In this document: positions 17,790-27,415 of the stretch, in pieces
Layout of the letters: the number at the start of each line of letters is the position of its first letter
Position numbering within the stretch: position 1 is the stretch's first letter
Assembly: GCF_900176005.1 (NCBI RefSeq)
Contig: NZ_LT838272.1
Span: 2,623,587 to 2,687,586, forward strand
DNA: 64,000 bases
Source: Thermanaeromonas toyohensis ToBE
GTDB lineage: Bacteria > Bacillota > DSM-521 > Neomoorellales > Neomoorellaceae
Direction: 5' to 3'
Translations under genes and position numbers: made by a program
The notes under the pieces: model-generated
What the model saw: only the letters and a program-made list of their open reading frames with translations
Told to the model about the DNA's origin: nothing
Databases searched by the model: none

Positions 17790-18625
17790 GGAGAGCTAGG
17801 GGAAAGTAACGGGAGCAACTGCCGCCGCGCCTCTTCTAAAGTTAAAGGTATCTCCACAGGTACACCTTCCCGGGCAAGCTCGGAAAAGAGCTCCACCAGA
17901 AGTGGGGGTTCCAGCCCTGCTTGGCGCAAAATATCTGGACGGCTAAAGATCTCCCGTGGGCTACCGTGGAGCCGGATCATACCGTCACTTATAACATATA
18001 CCCTGTCTGCAATAAAGGGTACAAGGTTAACATCATGGTTAGCCATAATTATGGTAGTGCCGAATTCTTGATTAAATTTCCGCAAAAGATGAATAATCTC
18101 CCTTTTTGACCTGGGATCCAATCCATCAAAGGGTTCATCCATAATTAGCAGCTCAGGCCGCATAACCATAGCCCCTGCTAGGGCCACCTTCTTTTTTTCA
18201 CCCCCGCTAAGGTAGTGGGGGATTTTATCTTTAAGGTGCCAAATATTTATCTCTTTTAAGATATTCTCCACCATTTCCCTTACTTCCTGGGGATTTAAGC
18301 CGTGATTCCTGGGGGCCAGGGCAATATCGTCCCATACTGTAGGCCCAATGATTTGCTCATCTACATTTTGAAAAACCACACCCACCCGTTTCCTTAGGAT
18401 ATTAAATTCCTTTACTGGATCAACGCCCAGTACGCGTACCTCGCCCTCTACGGGTTTTAATAGTCCAATAATATGACTAAGAAGGGTGGTCTTGCCCGAA
18501 CCATTGGGACCTAAGATAAGCACTTTTTCCTTAGCCCTGACCACGAAGTCTAACCCACATAATTTAACTTCTGTTTTGTCCGGGTACACATGGCGGAGAC
18601 ATTTTACCTTGACCACCTCGGTCAT
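17786..18625 (-). CDS. cbiO: energy-coupling factor ABC transporter ATP-binding protein CbiO
   Basis: A 279-residue ATPase of a cobalt/nickel ECF transporter. It has Walker A GPNGSGKTT, signature LSGGEKKKVA, Walker B LLIMDEPF and the switch His in MANHD. The start at 18625 is fixed by an ATGA overlap with the cbiQ stop, a sign of translational coupling. The longer frame to 18640 is not needed. It powers uptake through CbiQ and CbiM encoded upstream. Confidence 0.94.
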   Translation of the reverse strand: MTEVVKVKCLRHVYPDKTEVKLCGLDFVVRAKEKVLILGPNGSGKTTLLSHIIGLLKPVEGEVRVLGVDPVKEFNILRKRVGVVFQNVDEQIIGPTVWDDIALAPRNHGLNPQEVREMVENILKEINIWHLKDKIPHYLSGGEKKKVALAGAMVMRPELLIMDEPFDGLDPRSKREIIHLLRKFNQEFGTTIIMANHDVNLVPFIADRVYVISDGMIRLHGSPREIFSRPDILRQAGLEPPLLVELFSELAREGVPVEIPLTLEEARRQLLPLLSPSSP

Positions 18626-19326
18626 AGCATCACCACCCACAGTAGGACCAAAGTACTAGAAAGTAGCGGACCCAGATCATATTTAGTAGGCTGGTACCAT
18701 CTACCGCTGAAGAGTAACCCCTCCTGATATCCTCGTAAGGCCAGCACTTTGTACATTCGCTCACTGGTCTCCAGGGAATGAATCAACAGTACACCTAAGG
18801 CACCAGCAGTATTACGTAGGTTGAGGACCAAATTAGTAGGGGAATACCCGCCTTTCATTTTAAGCGCGGTAAAGAAATTATTTAACTTGCCTAAAAGAAT
18901 AAAAAAGGAGCGGTAGGTTATAAAGAGAGCGTCAACAATTACTGGAGGGAAAATTAAGCGTAAACAGGCAAAAATAGCCGGTGCACCGGTGGTGGCTATC
19001 AACAAAAGAAGGGAACTGGCAGCAGTTACTGATTTAATAATCACAAGGACCGCCTGCCACCAGGAATCACCTATCCTGCTAAAGGCAAAGATGCTTCCAA
19101 ATAAGGCTGGGAAAAACAGCAGGTGGCCGAACTTGGTCAAGGGTACCCCGGCTAGGAGCAACAGCCCGAGCAAGAAACTTAAGGTTAACACCAAAGGTAA
19201 AAGTTTTTGAGTGACAATTACTACAGCAACTACAACCACAGCAAAAAATATTTTCGATAAAGCCGAGGCTTTGTGCCAGAAACTTTCTCCTTGGAAAGCC
19301 AAGTAATCAATATCTTCAAGATACAA
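18622..19326 (-). CDS. cbiQ: energy-coupling factor transmembrane protein CbiQ
   Basis: A 234-residue membrane T-component with five to six helices. It has the family's coupling-helix pattern SLETSERMYKVLALRGY near residue 190 (the Ala-Arg-Gly motif that contacts the ATPase). It starts 6 bp after cbiM and overlaps cbiO by 4 bases, so it is in the fur-cbiM-cbiQ-cbiO operon. Confidence 0.92.
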   Translation of the reverse strand: MYLEDIDYLAFQGESFWHKASALSKIFFAVVVVAVVIVTQKLLPLVLTLSFLLGLLLLAGVPLTKFGHLLFFPALFGSIFAFSRIGDSWWQAVLVIIKSVTAASSLLLLIATTGAPAIFACLRLIFPPVIVDALFITYRSFFILLGKLNNFFTALKMKGGYSPTNLVLNLRNTAGALGVLLIHSLETSERMYKVLALRGYQEGLLFSGRWYQPTKYDLGPLLSSTLVLLWVVML

Positions 19327-19332
19327 ATCTTG

Positions 19333-20073
19333 TCACCTCGTTAAGCCCTCTTTCCCTTCAGTTCGCCCTTCCTTATTGTTTACTATATCAATAAGATCAG
19401 GTTTAACCTTCCATAGATAACTTACCAAAAGGCTAGTAACCGTGGTCTCTAGAATAATACCTACTAGACCAATAGGTAAAACAATATGGGCAAACCTGAC
19501 AAGGGAAATCTCTCCTGGGGGTTCTACCTCATGACCTTCTTCCAAAGAAAGGTGATGGTTATTATGCTGATGGTGAAGTCCTATAGCAGGTTCGACCTGG
19601 GTTAGACCAACTACAGCTATCATTAATGACATAGAAAACAAAAGGGCAAGGGCAGTGGCCGTAGCTACTGCTATTACGGGGCACAACCGCTGGTATAAAG
19701 CTTTAAACAGGTGATAACCCAGGATGGCCTCACTACCTACCACCAGGGTATTAAGTCCTACCACAGTAATCCCTCCGTGCCCCAATAACGCTAGAATAAG
19801 GTTAACAACAAAAACCGCGATTATGCCCAACCATGGCCCTAAAAGTATTCCAGCCAGTACTGTAAGATTAAGGTGGGTGGGGAGAAACCCTAAAGGTACA
19901 CTCATAGCCAGCAGCATAAAGGCACAAATTACACTTAAGCGGGGAAGTTTATTGTTAATGTCTTCCCTTCTAGTACGTACAATAGCGAGGGCTAGGAGTA
20001 TCGCTGCCCCGACAAAACCTAAAACCAACCAAACAGGAGGGATAACACCGTCAGGGATATGTAAATGGCTCAA
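19333..20073 (-). CDS. cbiM: cobalt/nickel ECF transporter substrate component CbiM/NikM
   Basis: A 246-residue membrane protein. The N-terminal MSHLHIPDG contains the metal-coordinating His of the CbiM/NikM family, and later motifs PLGFLPTHLN and LGHGGITVVGLNTLVVG are typical. A His-rich loop (HHQHNNHH, near residue 165) may collect metal outside the membrane. Cobalt versus nickel cannot be told from this. Both would be useful here, since LarA homologues need nickel and corrinoid methyltransferases need cobalt. Its start overlaps the end of the Fur-family gene. Confidence 0.92.
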   Translation of the reverse strand: MSHLHIPDGVIPPVWLVLGFVGAAILLALAIVRTRREDINNKLPRLSVICAFMLLAMSVPLGFLPTHLNLTVLAGILLGPWLGIIAVFVVNLILALLGHGGITVVGLNTLVVGSEAILGYHLFKALYQRLCPVIAVATATALALLFSMSLMIAVVGLTQVEPAIGLHHQHNNHHLSLEEGHEVEPPGEISLVRFAHIVLPIGLVGIILETTVTSLLVSYLWKVKPDLIDIVNNKEGRTEGKEGLTR

Positions 20074-20504
20074 GGCTTACCCACCTTTCCATTAAGTAGC
20101 TCGCATCCCATGCAGTAACCGTAAGCCTCAAATTGGTGTGCAGTCACTCGAAAGCGATAAGTTTGGAATATGCTTTCATAAAGATGTACTGGACAGAAAA
20201 AAAGGTCCACCACCCGGCCGCATTTAAGGCAATAAAGATGATGGTGGTGTTCGCTTCTTGCCTCAAAGCGGGACCGACCATCACCGAAATCCACTTTGCC
20301 GATTATTTTCTGTTCAGCTAAAAGATTGAGGTTCCGATAGACTGTAGCTAGGTTAAGCTCGGGGCAGATACTTTGTACTCGCTGATGTACTTCCTCGGCG
20401 GTAAGATGTTCTCCAGTAGTGGCCAGAACTTCTAGGATGGCCTCCCTCTGCCGGGTGAGCCTATACCCCCTTTCCCGGAAACGTTGCTTAAGATGTTTAC
20501 TCAT
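20070..20504 (-). CDS. Fur family metalloregulator
   Basis: A 144-residue Fur/Zur/Nur-type repressor. The N-terminal winged helix contains LTRQREAILEVL and NLATVYRNLNLL. The metal-binding half has HHHHLYCLKCG (the classic His-rich motif with Cys-x2-Cys) and a second C-terminal Cys-x2-Cys (YCMGC), suggesting a structural zinc. It is co-transcribed with cbiM, cbiQ and cbiO, so it likely represses metal import when cobalt, nickel or zinc is plentiful. Two matching palindromes lie in its promoter. Confidence 0.92.
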   Translation of the reverse strand: MSKHLKQRFRERGYRLTRQREAILEVLATTGEHLTAEEVHQRVQSICPELNLATVYRNLNLLAEQKIIGKVDFGDGRSRFEARSEHHHHLYCLKCGRVVDLFFCPVHLYESIFQTYRFRVTAHQFEAYGYCMGCELLNGKVGKP

Positions 20505-20525
20505 GATTGTATCCTCACCTTCAGT

Positions 20526-20588
20526 TGCAAATCATTTGCATCTAGATGATATAGTAGCACATCTACCATTAAATGCAAACTATTTGTA
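20526..20588. promoter_or_regulatory. two Fur-type 7-1-7 operators upstream of fur-cbiMQO
   Basis: A perfect palindrome TGCAAATCATTTGCA at 20526-20540 and a related copy TGCAAACTATTTGTA at 20574-20588. The 7-1-7 geometry is that of Fur-family boxes, but the half-site TGCAAAT differs from the iron Fur box TGATAAT. Both lie in the fur promoter and point to autoregulation. Confidence 0.8.
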
Positions 20589-20608
20589 GGTGCGTTCCGG
20601 GGAAATTA

Positions 20609-21196
20609 TCACCAAGAACTAATGAGGGCCTGAAAAAATCCAATGGCTAAACCTAAGATTCCGCCTAATAGTTCAATATACCGGAGCTCCTTCGCTGCTA
20701 CCTTTAAGACCAGTTCCTCTACTTGTTCTAGCTGCAGGGCTTTAAGCTTTTCCATCACTATATTTCCTAAAGAATAATTGTCCGGTTGGAGCAGCAATTC
20801 CTTTTCCACTTTTTCCAAAAGAAGGGGGACTTCCCGGCGAGCCGCCTCCTCTAAGGCGTGGCCCAAAGCTGCCTTCCAACCTAGCGGGACAAAATTGGGC
20901 AACCGTTCTGTTATACGCTTACGGACTATTTCCCCCACCAGTGCGGCTAACTTGTCTTCCACAACTTTGTTCTTAAACTTCTTTACCAGTTCTTCCAAAG
21001 GAAGTAAGTCGCGATCTAAAACAATAGCTATCTGGGTAGCCAGCTCGTCCCGCCTTCTGGGGATTAGCCCTTGCAGGGTCCAGAACAAAAATTTGTAAGG
21101 CTTACGCGGGCGAAAAAGCAAACGGATAGCCAATACATTAGTTATCCAACCGATAAAAGCGCCTAGAAGGGGAATTATTAACCATCTACTAATCAC
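20609..21196 (-). CDS. DUF445 family membrane protein
   Basis: A protein of about 195 residues. The N-terminal membrane segment (LLGAFIGWITNVLAIRLLF) is the conserved DUF445 start, with the GWxTNxxAI pattern. A charged helical middle and a C-terminal membrane segment (GGILGLAIGFFQALI) follow. Family function is unknown. It is often found near sporulation or cell-envelope genes. A GTG start at 21196 behind GGGGTGAG is chosen over the longer frame to 21241. It forms a pair with the YtxC-like gene 50 bp upstream. Confidence 0.82.
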   Translation of the reverse strand: MISRWLIIPLLGAFIGWITNVLAIRLLFRPRKPYKFLFWTLQGLIPRRRDELATQIAIVLDRDLLPLEELVKKFKNKVVEDKLAALVGEIVRKRITERLPNFVPLGWKAALGHALEEAARREVPLLLEKVEKELLLQPDNYSLGNIVMEKLKALQLEQVEELVLKVAAKELRYIELLGGILGLAIGFFQALISSW

Positions 21197-21247
21197 AAGC
21201 TCACCCCGCCTGATAATAACAGATGGCGGGGCGCAAAACAAGAGGAG

Positions 21248-22087
21248 TTAGAACTTGCGCAAGATACGGCGGCAGCGGCTACATCCATTACAGACTGTTA
21301 CCCGGTCTCCAAACACGTTTTTGATAGTGTTAACAGTACCCCAGGCCTTACCCTTATCTGTCCCGTGGAGGACCACCTGCCTGGGGGCCAAGGTGATCAG
21401 GGCGCTAAGTAAAAGATCTTCATAGTTCAGGTCATTATCCCCAATATCCACCATAAAACCATCCAGGTATTCTTTCTCTAGGCTTTTATTTTTGCCATCG
21501 TAGAGCTGAAACCCGCCACCGGGGCTTAATACTACATGGACCTTTTCAATCCGGGGTTCCTGTATTTCTAGAAAATACCTAAGCACTCCTACGAATTCAT
21601 CATATTCTTTCTCCATAATGTATTCATCGATGGCCTCTTCTATAGCCTGTTCTAATTCTAACAAGTAGTCTGGGAGGCGAAACTGAACAAAGCCATCGAT
21701 GTTTAAATAGGAACTCTCCTCCAAATACTCTTTAATGCGTAAGGTGAGGGGTTGCCCCCTCCAATAGCCCTGGGATAATCCCTGGGCTCCCTGTTCTAAA
21801 ATCCTTTTAGCTCGAAGGCAGAGGTTCTGCGCCTGTTCGGTATCTTCAAGGTCGTATTGGCTATATAAAATATCTTCTAGGAGTTCCTTCTCTATGATTT
21901 CGATAATAAAAGCAGCCACACTGGTAGCTACCTGCTCCCGTACTTTCTTTTGGTCAGGAAGGAAAAGCCGGCAAAAGTTAAACCGCCCGGTCTGCCATTG
22001 GTTAAAGGTAAGCTGTGTATTTATTAGGCTTCTTAGTTTTTGCAAAAGGAAATCTAGCGGCCTACTGCTAGCTAGAAGTATCACCAT
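21248..22087 (-). CDS. ytxC: YtxC-like sporulation protein
   Basis: A 279-residue protein like YtxC of Bacillus, a soluble protein linked to sporulation with no known biochemical activity. Visible features are a long acidic helical centre (LEQAIEEAIDEYIMEKEYDEFVG is part of it) and a C-terminal cysteine cluster CNGCSRCRRILRKF that could bind a metal. In Bacillus ytxC lies next to thrS; here they are in the same neighbourhood, about 4 kb apart. Confidence 0.75.
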   Translation of the reverse strand: MVILLASSRPLDFLLQKLRSLINTQLTFNQWQTGRFNFCRLFLPDQKKVREQVATSVAAFIIEIIEKELLEDILYSQYDLEDTEQAQNLCLRAKRILEQGAQGLSQGYWRGQPLTLRIKEYLEESSYLNIDGFVQFRLPDYLLELEQAIEEAIDEYIMEKEYDEFVGVLRYFLEIQEPRIEKVHVVLSPGGGFQLYDGKNKSLEKEYLDGFMVDIGDNDLNYEDLLLSALITLAPRQVVLHGTDKGKAWGTVNTIKNVFGDRVTVCNGCSRCRRILRKF

Positions 22088-22156
22088 GGCCGGGTTGCAC
22101 CCCCTTGTGGTGATATTATATGTGTCCCTTCGCGGTTGTATACAGGAGAAAATTTA

Positions 22157-22178
22157 AAGGCCGGGTATACCCGGCCTT
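22157..22178 (-). terminator. intrinsic terminator after the zinc-ribbon gene
   Basis: A perfect palindrome AAGGCCGGGTATACCCGGCCTT, followed on the minus strand by TAAATTTTC. It lies between the zinc-ribbon gene and ytxC. Confidence 0.75.
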
Positions 22179-22216
22179 CTTGTGCTACTTGTTTTTACTC
22201 TACTAAGTTTTCTGGT

Positions 22217-22516
22217 CTACCGATAACTTTCAACCCGCATCTGGTAACAAGCTCGGCAGTAAACGGGTCTGTCACCACGAGGTTCAAAGGGCACTTCTGT
22301 AACGGCTCCACACCGGCTACACGTAGCGCGATACATTTTCCGTGGATAAGCTCCACGGCTGTTATGACCCCGCTGCTGCTTCTTGGCTGCTCGACAGGCC
22401 GGACACCGGGAGGGTTCGTTGGTGAAACCCTTTTCTAGGAAAAATGCTTGCTGTCCAGCCGTAAACACAAACTCGGCCCCACAGTCCTTACAAGTTAGCA
22501 CCTTGTCTTTGAACAT
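22217..22516 (-). CDS. small CxxC zinc-ribbon protein
   Basis: A 99-residue protein with four Cys-x2-Cys pairs: CKDC, CPAC, CSRC and CRAC. The first ribbon resembles the zinc-ribbon domain TCKDCGAEFVFTAGQQAF found in many small Firmicute proteins. It probably binds two zinc ions and may touch nucleic acid, but its role is unknown. It is a single-gene unit flanked by terminators. Confidence 0.85.
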   Translation of the reverse strand: MFKDKVLTCKDCGAEFVFTAGQQAFFLEKGFTNEPSRCPACRAAKKQQRGHNSRGAYPRKMYRATCSRCGAVTEVPFEPRGDRPVYCRACYQMRVESYR

Positions 22517-22636
22517 TGTTTAAAACTCCTCTCTTTGGGTTTTTAAGCTCCCTAAAGTAACGGACCCGCGCACCAAACCTAGGGGGAAGTTGGGGCCGAG
22601 CCGTTAACTTTTTAGAGCCTTAAATAAAAATTTGAA

Positions 22637-22671
22637 AAGGCAACCCGGGCTTATAGCCCTGAGGTTGCCTT
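22637..22671 (-). terminator. terminator after tRNA-Val
   Basis: A stem of AAGGCAACC with GGTTGCCTT and an inner GGGCT/AGCCC pair. The minus strand continues with TTTTCAAATTTTT. Confidence 0.75.
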
Positions 22672-22678
22672 CTTGCGC

Positions 22679-22753
22679 TGGTGGGCTCGGCAAGGATTGA
22701 ACTTGCGACCCCCTCCGCGTCAAGGAGGTGCTCTCCCACTGAGCTACGAGCCC
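22679..22753 (-). tRNA. tRNA-Val(GAC), with encoded CCA
   Basis: The cloverleaf can be drawn fully. Acceptor stem GGGCTCG/CGAGCCC, D arm GCTC..GAGC, anticodon stem CCTCC/GGAGG around loop TTGACGC (anticodon GAC), T arm with TTCAATC, and a 3' ACCA encoded in the DNA. Confidence 0.96.
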
Positions 22754-22795
22754 ACGCCTTGACAGTACCTATTATGCCCTAAAACTTAGGCAGAG

Positions 22796-23683
22796 TCAAG
22801 GCTTAAAATAAAAGAGGGAGAATTCAGCCGCGTTATAAGAGCTGCGCACAAAGGGAGCTGCGGCCACGTAAAGGAAACCCATTTCCCGGCCCCTTGTCCC
22901 GTAATAATCAAAAACTTCCGGCGGGATGTACTCTTTTACCTCCAGGTGCTGGGGAGAAGGACGCAAGTATTGGCCGATGGTCAGGATATCGCAATTTGCC
23001 TTACGAAGATCAGCCATAACTTGTTCTACTTCTTCCCTCGCTTCCCCCAAACCAACCATAAGACCTGATTTGGTATAAATATCAGGCGCCATTTCTTTGA
23101 CCCGTCTTAAAACTTCTAGACTACGCTGGTAGTTGGCTCCAGGGCGTACTTCAGGATACAAGCGAGGTACAGTTTCTATATTATGGTTAAAAATATGGGG
23201 ACCTGCCTCCAAAACCTTCGCCAGGGCCTCCCTTTTGCCCTGGAAATCGGGCGTAAGCACTTCTATTATCGCCCCTGGCAAATGTTCCCGTATAGCCTGG
23301 ATGGTAGCTGCGAAGTGTCCTGCTCCCCCATCAGGCAGGTCATCCCGGGTAACCGAGGTTACTACTACGTGCTTAAGACCCAGTTTTGCCGCAGCTAAGG
23401 CCACCCTCTGCGGTTCATCCGGATCCGGGGGCTGGGGTTGCCCGCTCTGAACTGCACAGAAACGGCAGTTACGGGTACAGGTATTACCCAGGATCATGAA
23501 GGTAGCCGTCCGGCGGGCAAAGCATTCTCCTAGGTTAGGACATAAGGCGCTCTGACATACAGTATTGAGTTTCAATTCCTCTAGAAGCTGCCTCGTGGCT
23601 TCCACATTTCCGGAGGCAGGTATTCTTTTATGCAACCAAGGAGGTAGTCGCCGAGCCAAGTCCTTTTTCTCCTTTCTCTTCAT
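22796..23683 (-). CDS. lipA: lipoyl synthase
   Basis: A 295-residue radical SAM enzyme that inserts two sulfurs into protein-bound octanoyl groups. The auxiliary cluster cysteines are Cys43, Cys48 and Cys54 ([12 protein letters not shown]). The radical SAM cluster is CTRNCRFC, with Cys69, Cys73 and Cys76. The C-terminal RSSYNA holds the conserved Ser ligand. The start at 23683, just after the trmI stop, has GGGAAGA upstream and fits the family length. The neighbouring lipoamide dehydrogenase gene uses lipoyl proteins. Confidence 0.96.
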   Translation of the reverse strand: MKRKEKKDLARRLPPWLHKRIPASGNVEATRQLLEELKLNTVCQSALCPNLGECFARRTATFMILGNTCTRNCRFCAVQSGQPQPPDPDEPQRVALAAAKLGLKHVVVTSVTRDDLPDGGAGHFAATIQAIREHLPGAIIEVLTPDFQGKREALAKVLEAGPHIFNHNIETVPRLYPEVRPGANYQRSLEVLRRVKEMAPDIYTKSGLMVGLGEAREEVEQVMADLRKANCDILTIGQYLRPSPQHLEVKEYIPPEVFDYYGTRGREMGFLYVAAAPFVRSSYNAAEFSLFYFKP

Positions 23684-23684
23684 T

Positions 23685-24458
23685 CTATCTTCCCAACCGG
23701 CGGGCAAAGACTAAAAAGCCTGTATGTCCCACCATGCGGTGTTCAGGCCGGACCGCCCGTCCTTCTATATACCAACCCCTAAGAATTACCTCGATGGTCT
23801 CCTCCAAGGCGAAAAGGTTACTTTCCTGCAGGGCTGTTACAAAGGTATGGACTTGGGTGATGGAGGGAAGGTAGCAGGAGATTATTCCCCCAGGTATCAG
23901 GGCTTGGTAGGAGGTCTCTAAGGCCCGCCAGGGTTCTGATACATCCAAGAGCACCCGGTCAAAACCAGGCTCTACAGCAGTTTCGTAGATGTCTCCCAGC
24001 CTTAGTTCTAGAAAAGGCGGTACGTAGCCAAAATAGGCCTTGACGTTTTCTTCGGCGCAATCGAGCATATCCTGACGCACATCGTAGCCTACTACTCTCC
24101 CCGCAGGGCCTACCTGCCTTAGCACAGTAAGAAGAAGAGCACCGCTACCTACCCCACCCACTAAAACTTGGGCACCCGGAAATATATCAGCCCATAACAA
24201 AATAATGCTGGCGTCCTTGGGGTAAATTATGCCGCTTTTGCGCTTCATGTTCATGATAAAGTCGGAAAGGGTGGGGTAAAAAACGTAAAGTTTCTTCCCT
24301 GTAGAGGTTTCTACACGCGTTCCCGGCTCGCAACCTATTACCTTATCGTGCTCGATGTAACCCCAATGGGTATGCAAGCGGGCTCCTGGTACCAACCGTT
24401 CTAAAAAGGTGACTCGGTTATCTGTGAAGATAACCCATTCCCCTTCTTTTAACGGCAT
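23685..24458 (-). CDS. trmI: tRNA (adenine-58-N1) methyltransferase TrmI
   Basis: A 257-residue class I SAM-dependent methyltransferase that makes m1A58 in the T loop of tRNAs, a modification common in thermophiles. The N-terminal beta domain is followed by the family motif [13 protein letters not shown], the SAM loop [11 protein letters not shown] and the catalytic segment [11 protein letters not shown]. It ends one base before lipA, so the two are co-transcribed. Confidence 0.92.
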   Translation of the reverse strand: MPLKEGEWVIFTDNRVTFLERLVPGARLHTHWGYIEHDKVIGCEPGTRVETSTGKKLYVFYPTLSDFIMNMKRKSGIIYPKDASIILLWADIFPGAQVLVGGVGSGALLLTVLRQVGPAGRVVGYDVRQDMLDCAEENVKAYFGYVPPFLELRLGDIYETAVEPGFDRVLLDVSEPWRALETSYQALIPGGIISCYLPSITQVHTFVTALQESNLFALEETIEVILRGWYIEGRAVRPEHRMVGHTGFLVFARRLGR

Positions 24459-24503
24459 TAAACTAGGTCAACCCCCAATCCGACTTGCTCAGCTTGGGGT
24501 TAA

Positions 24504-24534
24504 AAGGCAAGTAGCTCTTGTTGCTACAAGCCTT
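24504..24534 (-). terminator. terminator after lpdA
   Basis: An inverted repeat AAGGCTTGTAGC / GCTACTTGCCTT, followed on the minus strand by TTTTAA. It lies between lpdA and trmI. Confidence 0.65.
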
Positions 24535-24542
24535 AAGAGGGC

Positions 24543-25931
24543 CTAAGAATGTATGCTTAGCCCGTGGACTGCTTCCGCCGCCTCCATTACAGCCTCGGAG
24601 AGGGTGGGATGGGCGTGGATACATGCAGCTAGCTCTTGAGCTTTGATTCCTTGAGTTACAGCAAGAGTTGCTTCAGCAATAAGCTCTGTAGCATGGGGAC
24701 CCATGATGTGAACCCCTAAAACCTTGTCACTAGAACCATCAGCTACTATCTTCACTAACCCCTCTGTTTCTCCAGTGGCTTGCGCTTTCCCGCTGGCCAA
24801 GAAGAAAAACTTGCCTACTTTAACCTTAAATCCCCGCCTTTCTGCTTCCTCTTGGGTAAGGCCTACGGTGGCAATCTCCGGAGAGGTAAAAATGCAACTG
24901 GGCACAGCATCATAGTTTACTTTGGTCGGACGCCCAAGTATAGTTTGTACAGCCGCAATACCCTGGGCCGAGGCCACATGGGCCAGCTGTATCATACCCG
25001 TTACATCTCCTATGGCGTATACGCCCTCTACGTTGGTGCGCAGGTAATCATCTACCACGATTTCCCCTTTAGGCCCTAGAGCTACTCCCACATTTTCTAG
25101 CCCCAGCCCTTGAGTGTTAAACTTCCGGCCAATGGAAATTAACACTTTAGCAGAAATTAAAGTTTCGCCGCTGGACAGGGTTACTTTAACTTGTTCGCCT
25201 TCCTCCTCTACTGCCGTAACCCGGGCTTGGGTTTTAACCTCTACACCAGCCTTTTTAAGGAGCATCTGGTAGCGCCGGGATAGCTCGCTGTCGATCATAG
25301 GCAAAATGGAGGGCAGTAGCTCCACTATGGTTACTTTGACACCTAAGGTGTTAAATAGAGTGGCAAATTCGCACCCTATAACGCCACCACCGATGATAAT
25401 TATACTCTCTGGCAGGCTATCCCAGGCCAGAGCTTCGGTACTAGTTACTACAGTACGGCCATTGTAGCCAAGGCCAGGAAGCAGAGCTGGTTCTGACCCG
25501 GTGGCAAGGATGATATTCTGGGCCTCTATCTCCTGGACTTCGCCACCGGGACCAGTGACCGCCACCCGCCGGGGGCCGGTGAGATAACCTTTGCCAGGGA
25601 AGAGATCCACCTTGTTCTTTTTGAATAAGTAGCTGATACCCTGGCGCAGTTGTTTTACCACTGTGTCCTTGCGGGCTACCAGACGACTGTAATCAACCTG
25701 GTACCCTTGCACTTGTATTCCAAAGGAGCTCGCCTTTTTTATAGTCTCCACTAGAGAGGCACCAGCCAGGAGGGCTTTAGTGGGAATGCATCCGCGATTA
25801 AGGCAGGTACCACCTAAAGCATCTTGTTCTATTACCGCTACCTTGGCTCCCAGCTGGGCGGCCCGGATGGCCGCCACATAACCGCCTGGACCGGCCCCAA
25901 GGATAGCAATTTGATACTCCAAGGAAATCAC
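24543..25931 (-). CDS. lpdA: dihydrolipoyl dehydrogenase
   Basis: A 462-residue FAD flavoenzyme that reoxidises dihydrolipoyl groups with NAD. The FAD motif GAGPGGYVAAIRAAQLG is near residue 12, the redox pair is Cys43/Cys48 (CLNRGC), the NAD motif is GGGVIGCEFA, and the second FAD motif is YAIGDV. The C-terminal HAHPTLSEAV has the catalytic His and Glu. The gene stands alone, without 2-oxoacid dehydrogenase or glycine cleavage genes beside it, but with lipA downstream. Confidence 0.96.
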   Translation of the reverse strand: MISLEYQIAILGAGPGGYVAAIRAAQLGAKVAVIEQDALGGTCLNRGCIPTKALLAGASLVETIKKASSFGIQVQGYQVDYSRLVARKDTVVKQLRQGISYLFKKNKVDLFPGKGYLTGPRRVAVTGPGGEVQEIEAQNIILATGSEPALLPGLGYNGRTVVTSTEALAWDSLPESIIIIGGGVIGCEFATLFNTLGVKVTIVELLPSILPMIDSELSRRYQMLLKKAGVEVKTQARVTAVEEEGEQVKVTLSSGETLISAKVLISIGRKFNTQGLGLENVGVALGPKGEIVVDDYLRTNVEGVYAIGDVTGMIQLAHVASAQGIAAVQTILGRPTKVNYDAVPSCIFTSPEIATVGLTQEEAERRGFKVKVGKFFFLASGKAQATGETEGLVKIVADGSSDKVLGVHIMGPHATELIAEATLAVTQGIKAQELAACIHAHPTLSEAVMEAAEAVHGLSIHS

Positions 25932-25969
25932 TCCTTTTGGTTAACTACAGTTTTTAGGCCACTTTAAGC

Positions 25970-27304
25970 TTAGAACTTAGTTAAATAATGTTCAATTTCC
26001 CAGGGATGGACCCGTGTAGCATAGTCTTCCCATTCAATACGTTTGGCTTCCATGAAACGTTCATAGATGTGGGGGCCCAAAGCTTCAATGATGACCGGGT
26101 CTTTCTCTAGCTCGTCCAGGGCTTCCTTGAGGCTGGTGGGCAAAGTTTCAATCCCTAACTTCTTCCGCTCTTCCTCGCTCATATGGTAAATGTTGCTGGT
26201 CACCGGCGGCGGAGGGGCTATCTTCTTTTTAATCCCATCCAGGCCAGCCTTAAGAATAACAGCTATGGCCAGGTAAGGATTGCAGGAAGGATCGGGATGG
26301 CGCACTTCCAGCCGAGTGGATAAGCCTCTCTTGGCCGGGATACGAATTAAGGGGCTCCTATTCTTGGGCGACCAGGCGATGTAGATGGGCGCTTCAAAGC
26401 CAGAAACAAGCCGTTTATAGGAATTTACTGTGGGGTTGGTAATGGCCGTCATCCCCCGGGCATGGGCCATGAGGCCGCCCAAGAAGTAATAGGCCACTTC
26501 GCTTAAGCCCAACTCATCATTAGGGTCATAAAAGGCGTTTTGGTCTCCCCGGAAGAGGGAAATATTGCAGTGCATCCCCGAGCCGGCAATACCATAGATG
26601 GGTTTGGGCATGAAGGTAGCATGAAGGCCATGGAGCTGGGCTATAGTCCTAACTACGAATCTAAAAGTAACTATATTATCTGCTGTTTTTAGAGCCTCAG
26701 CGTATTTAAAATCTATCTCATGTTGCCCCGGTGCTACTTCGTGGTGGGAAGCCTCGATCTCAAATCCCATCTTTTCCAAAGTCAATACCATATCCCGCCG
26801 GGCATCTTCTCCTAAATCTACCGGGCTTAAATCAAAATAGCCGCCCCGATCATGGGTTTCCAAAGTGGGGCGTCCATTGGCATCGGTGTGGAAAAGAAAG
26901 AATTCGGCTTCCGGTCCTACGTTCATGGTAAAGCCCATGGCTTGAGCTTCGGCGATAACCCTTTTTAAAGTGTTCCGAGGGCACCCGATAAAAGGGGTCC
27001 CATCGGCGTTATATACATCACAGATAAGGCGGGCCACTGTCCCCTCGTGGGGACGCCAGGGAAAAACCGTAAAAGTGGAGGGATCAGGTTTTAAATACAT
27101 ATCGGATTCTTCAATACGTACAAAACCCTCAATGGAGGATCCATCAAACATTAGTTCGCCATTTAACGCTTTGGGTAGCTGGTCTACAGGAATGGCTACA
27201 TTTTTTAAGACCCCGAAAATGTCTGTGAATTGCAACCGTACAAATTTTACCCCTAGCTCTTCGGCTTGCTCTAAGATTCTTTCCCGGGCTTCTACTTCGG
27301 ACAT
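25970..27304 (-). CDS. glnA: glutamine synthetase type I
   Basis: A 444-residue GSI that makes glutamine from glutamate, ammonia and ATP. Signature motifs are [43 protein letters not shown] and NRSPLIRIP. The length is that of GSI-alpha enzymes without the 25-residue insertion. No NKPLYD adenylylation site is visible, so control is likely by feedback and GlnR-like proteins. It is monocistronic with its own promoter. Confidence 0.97.
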   Translation of the reverse strand: MSEVEARERILEQAEELGVKFVRLQFTDIFGVLKNVAIPVDQLPKALNGELMFDGSSIEGFVRIEESDMYLKPDPSTFTVFPWRPHEGTVARLICDVYNADGTPFIGCPRNTLKRVIAEAQAMGFTMNVGPEAEFFLFHTDANGRPTLETHDRGGYFDLSPVDLGEDARRDMVLTLEKMGFEIEASHHEVAPGQHEIDFKYAEALKTADNIVTFRFVVRTIAQLHGLHATFMPKPIYGIAGSGMHCNISLFRGDQNAFYDPNDELGLSEVAYYFLGGLMAHARGMTAITNPTVNSYKRLVSGFEAPIYIAWSPKNRSPLIRIPAKRGLSTRLEVRHPDPSCNPYLAIAVILKAGLDGIKKKIAPPPPVTSNIYHMSEEERKKLGIETLPTSLKEALDELEKDPVIIEALGPHIYERFMEAKRIEWEDYATRVHPWEIEHYLTKF

Positions 27305-27367
27305 CCTTTTTTGGTTCCCCCTCCCAAACTATGAAAGCGCCCGGCTAGGCGCCCTCATTTCGTCACG

Positions 27368-27397
27368 ATTATAACATTATCTTAAAGTAAGCTTCAA
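27368..27397 (-). promoter_or_regulatory. glnA promoter
   Basis: TTGAAG (27392-27397) and TATAAT (27368-27373) with an 18-base spacer, about 60 bp ahead of the glnA start. Confidence 0.75.
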
Positions 27398-27415
27398 CAA
27401 AATTTTTATCGCTTT

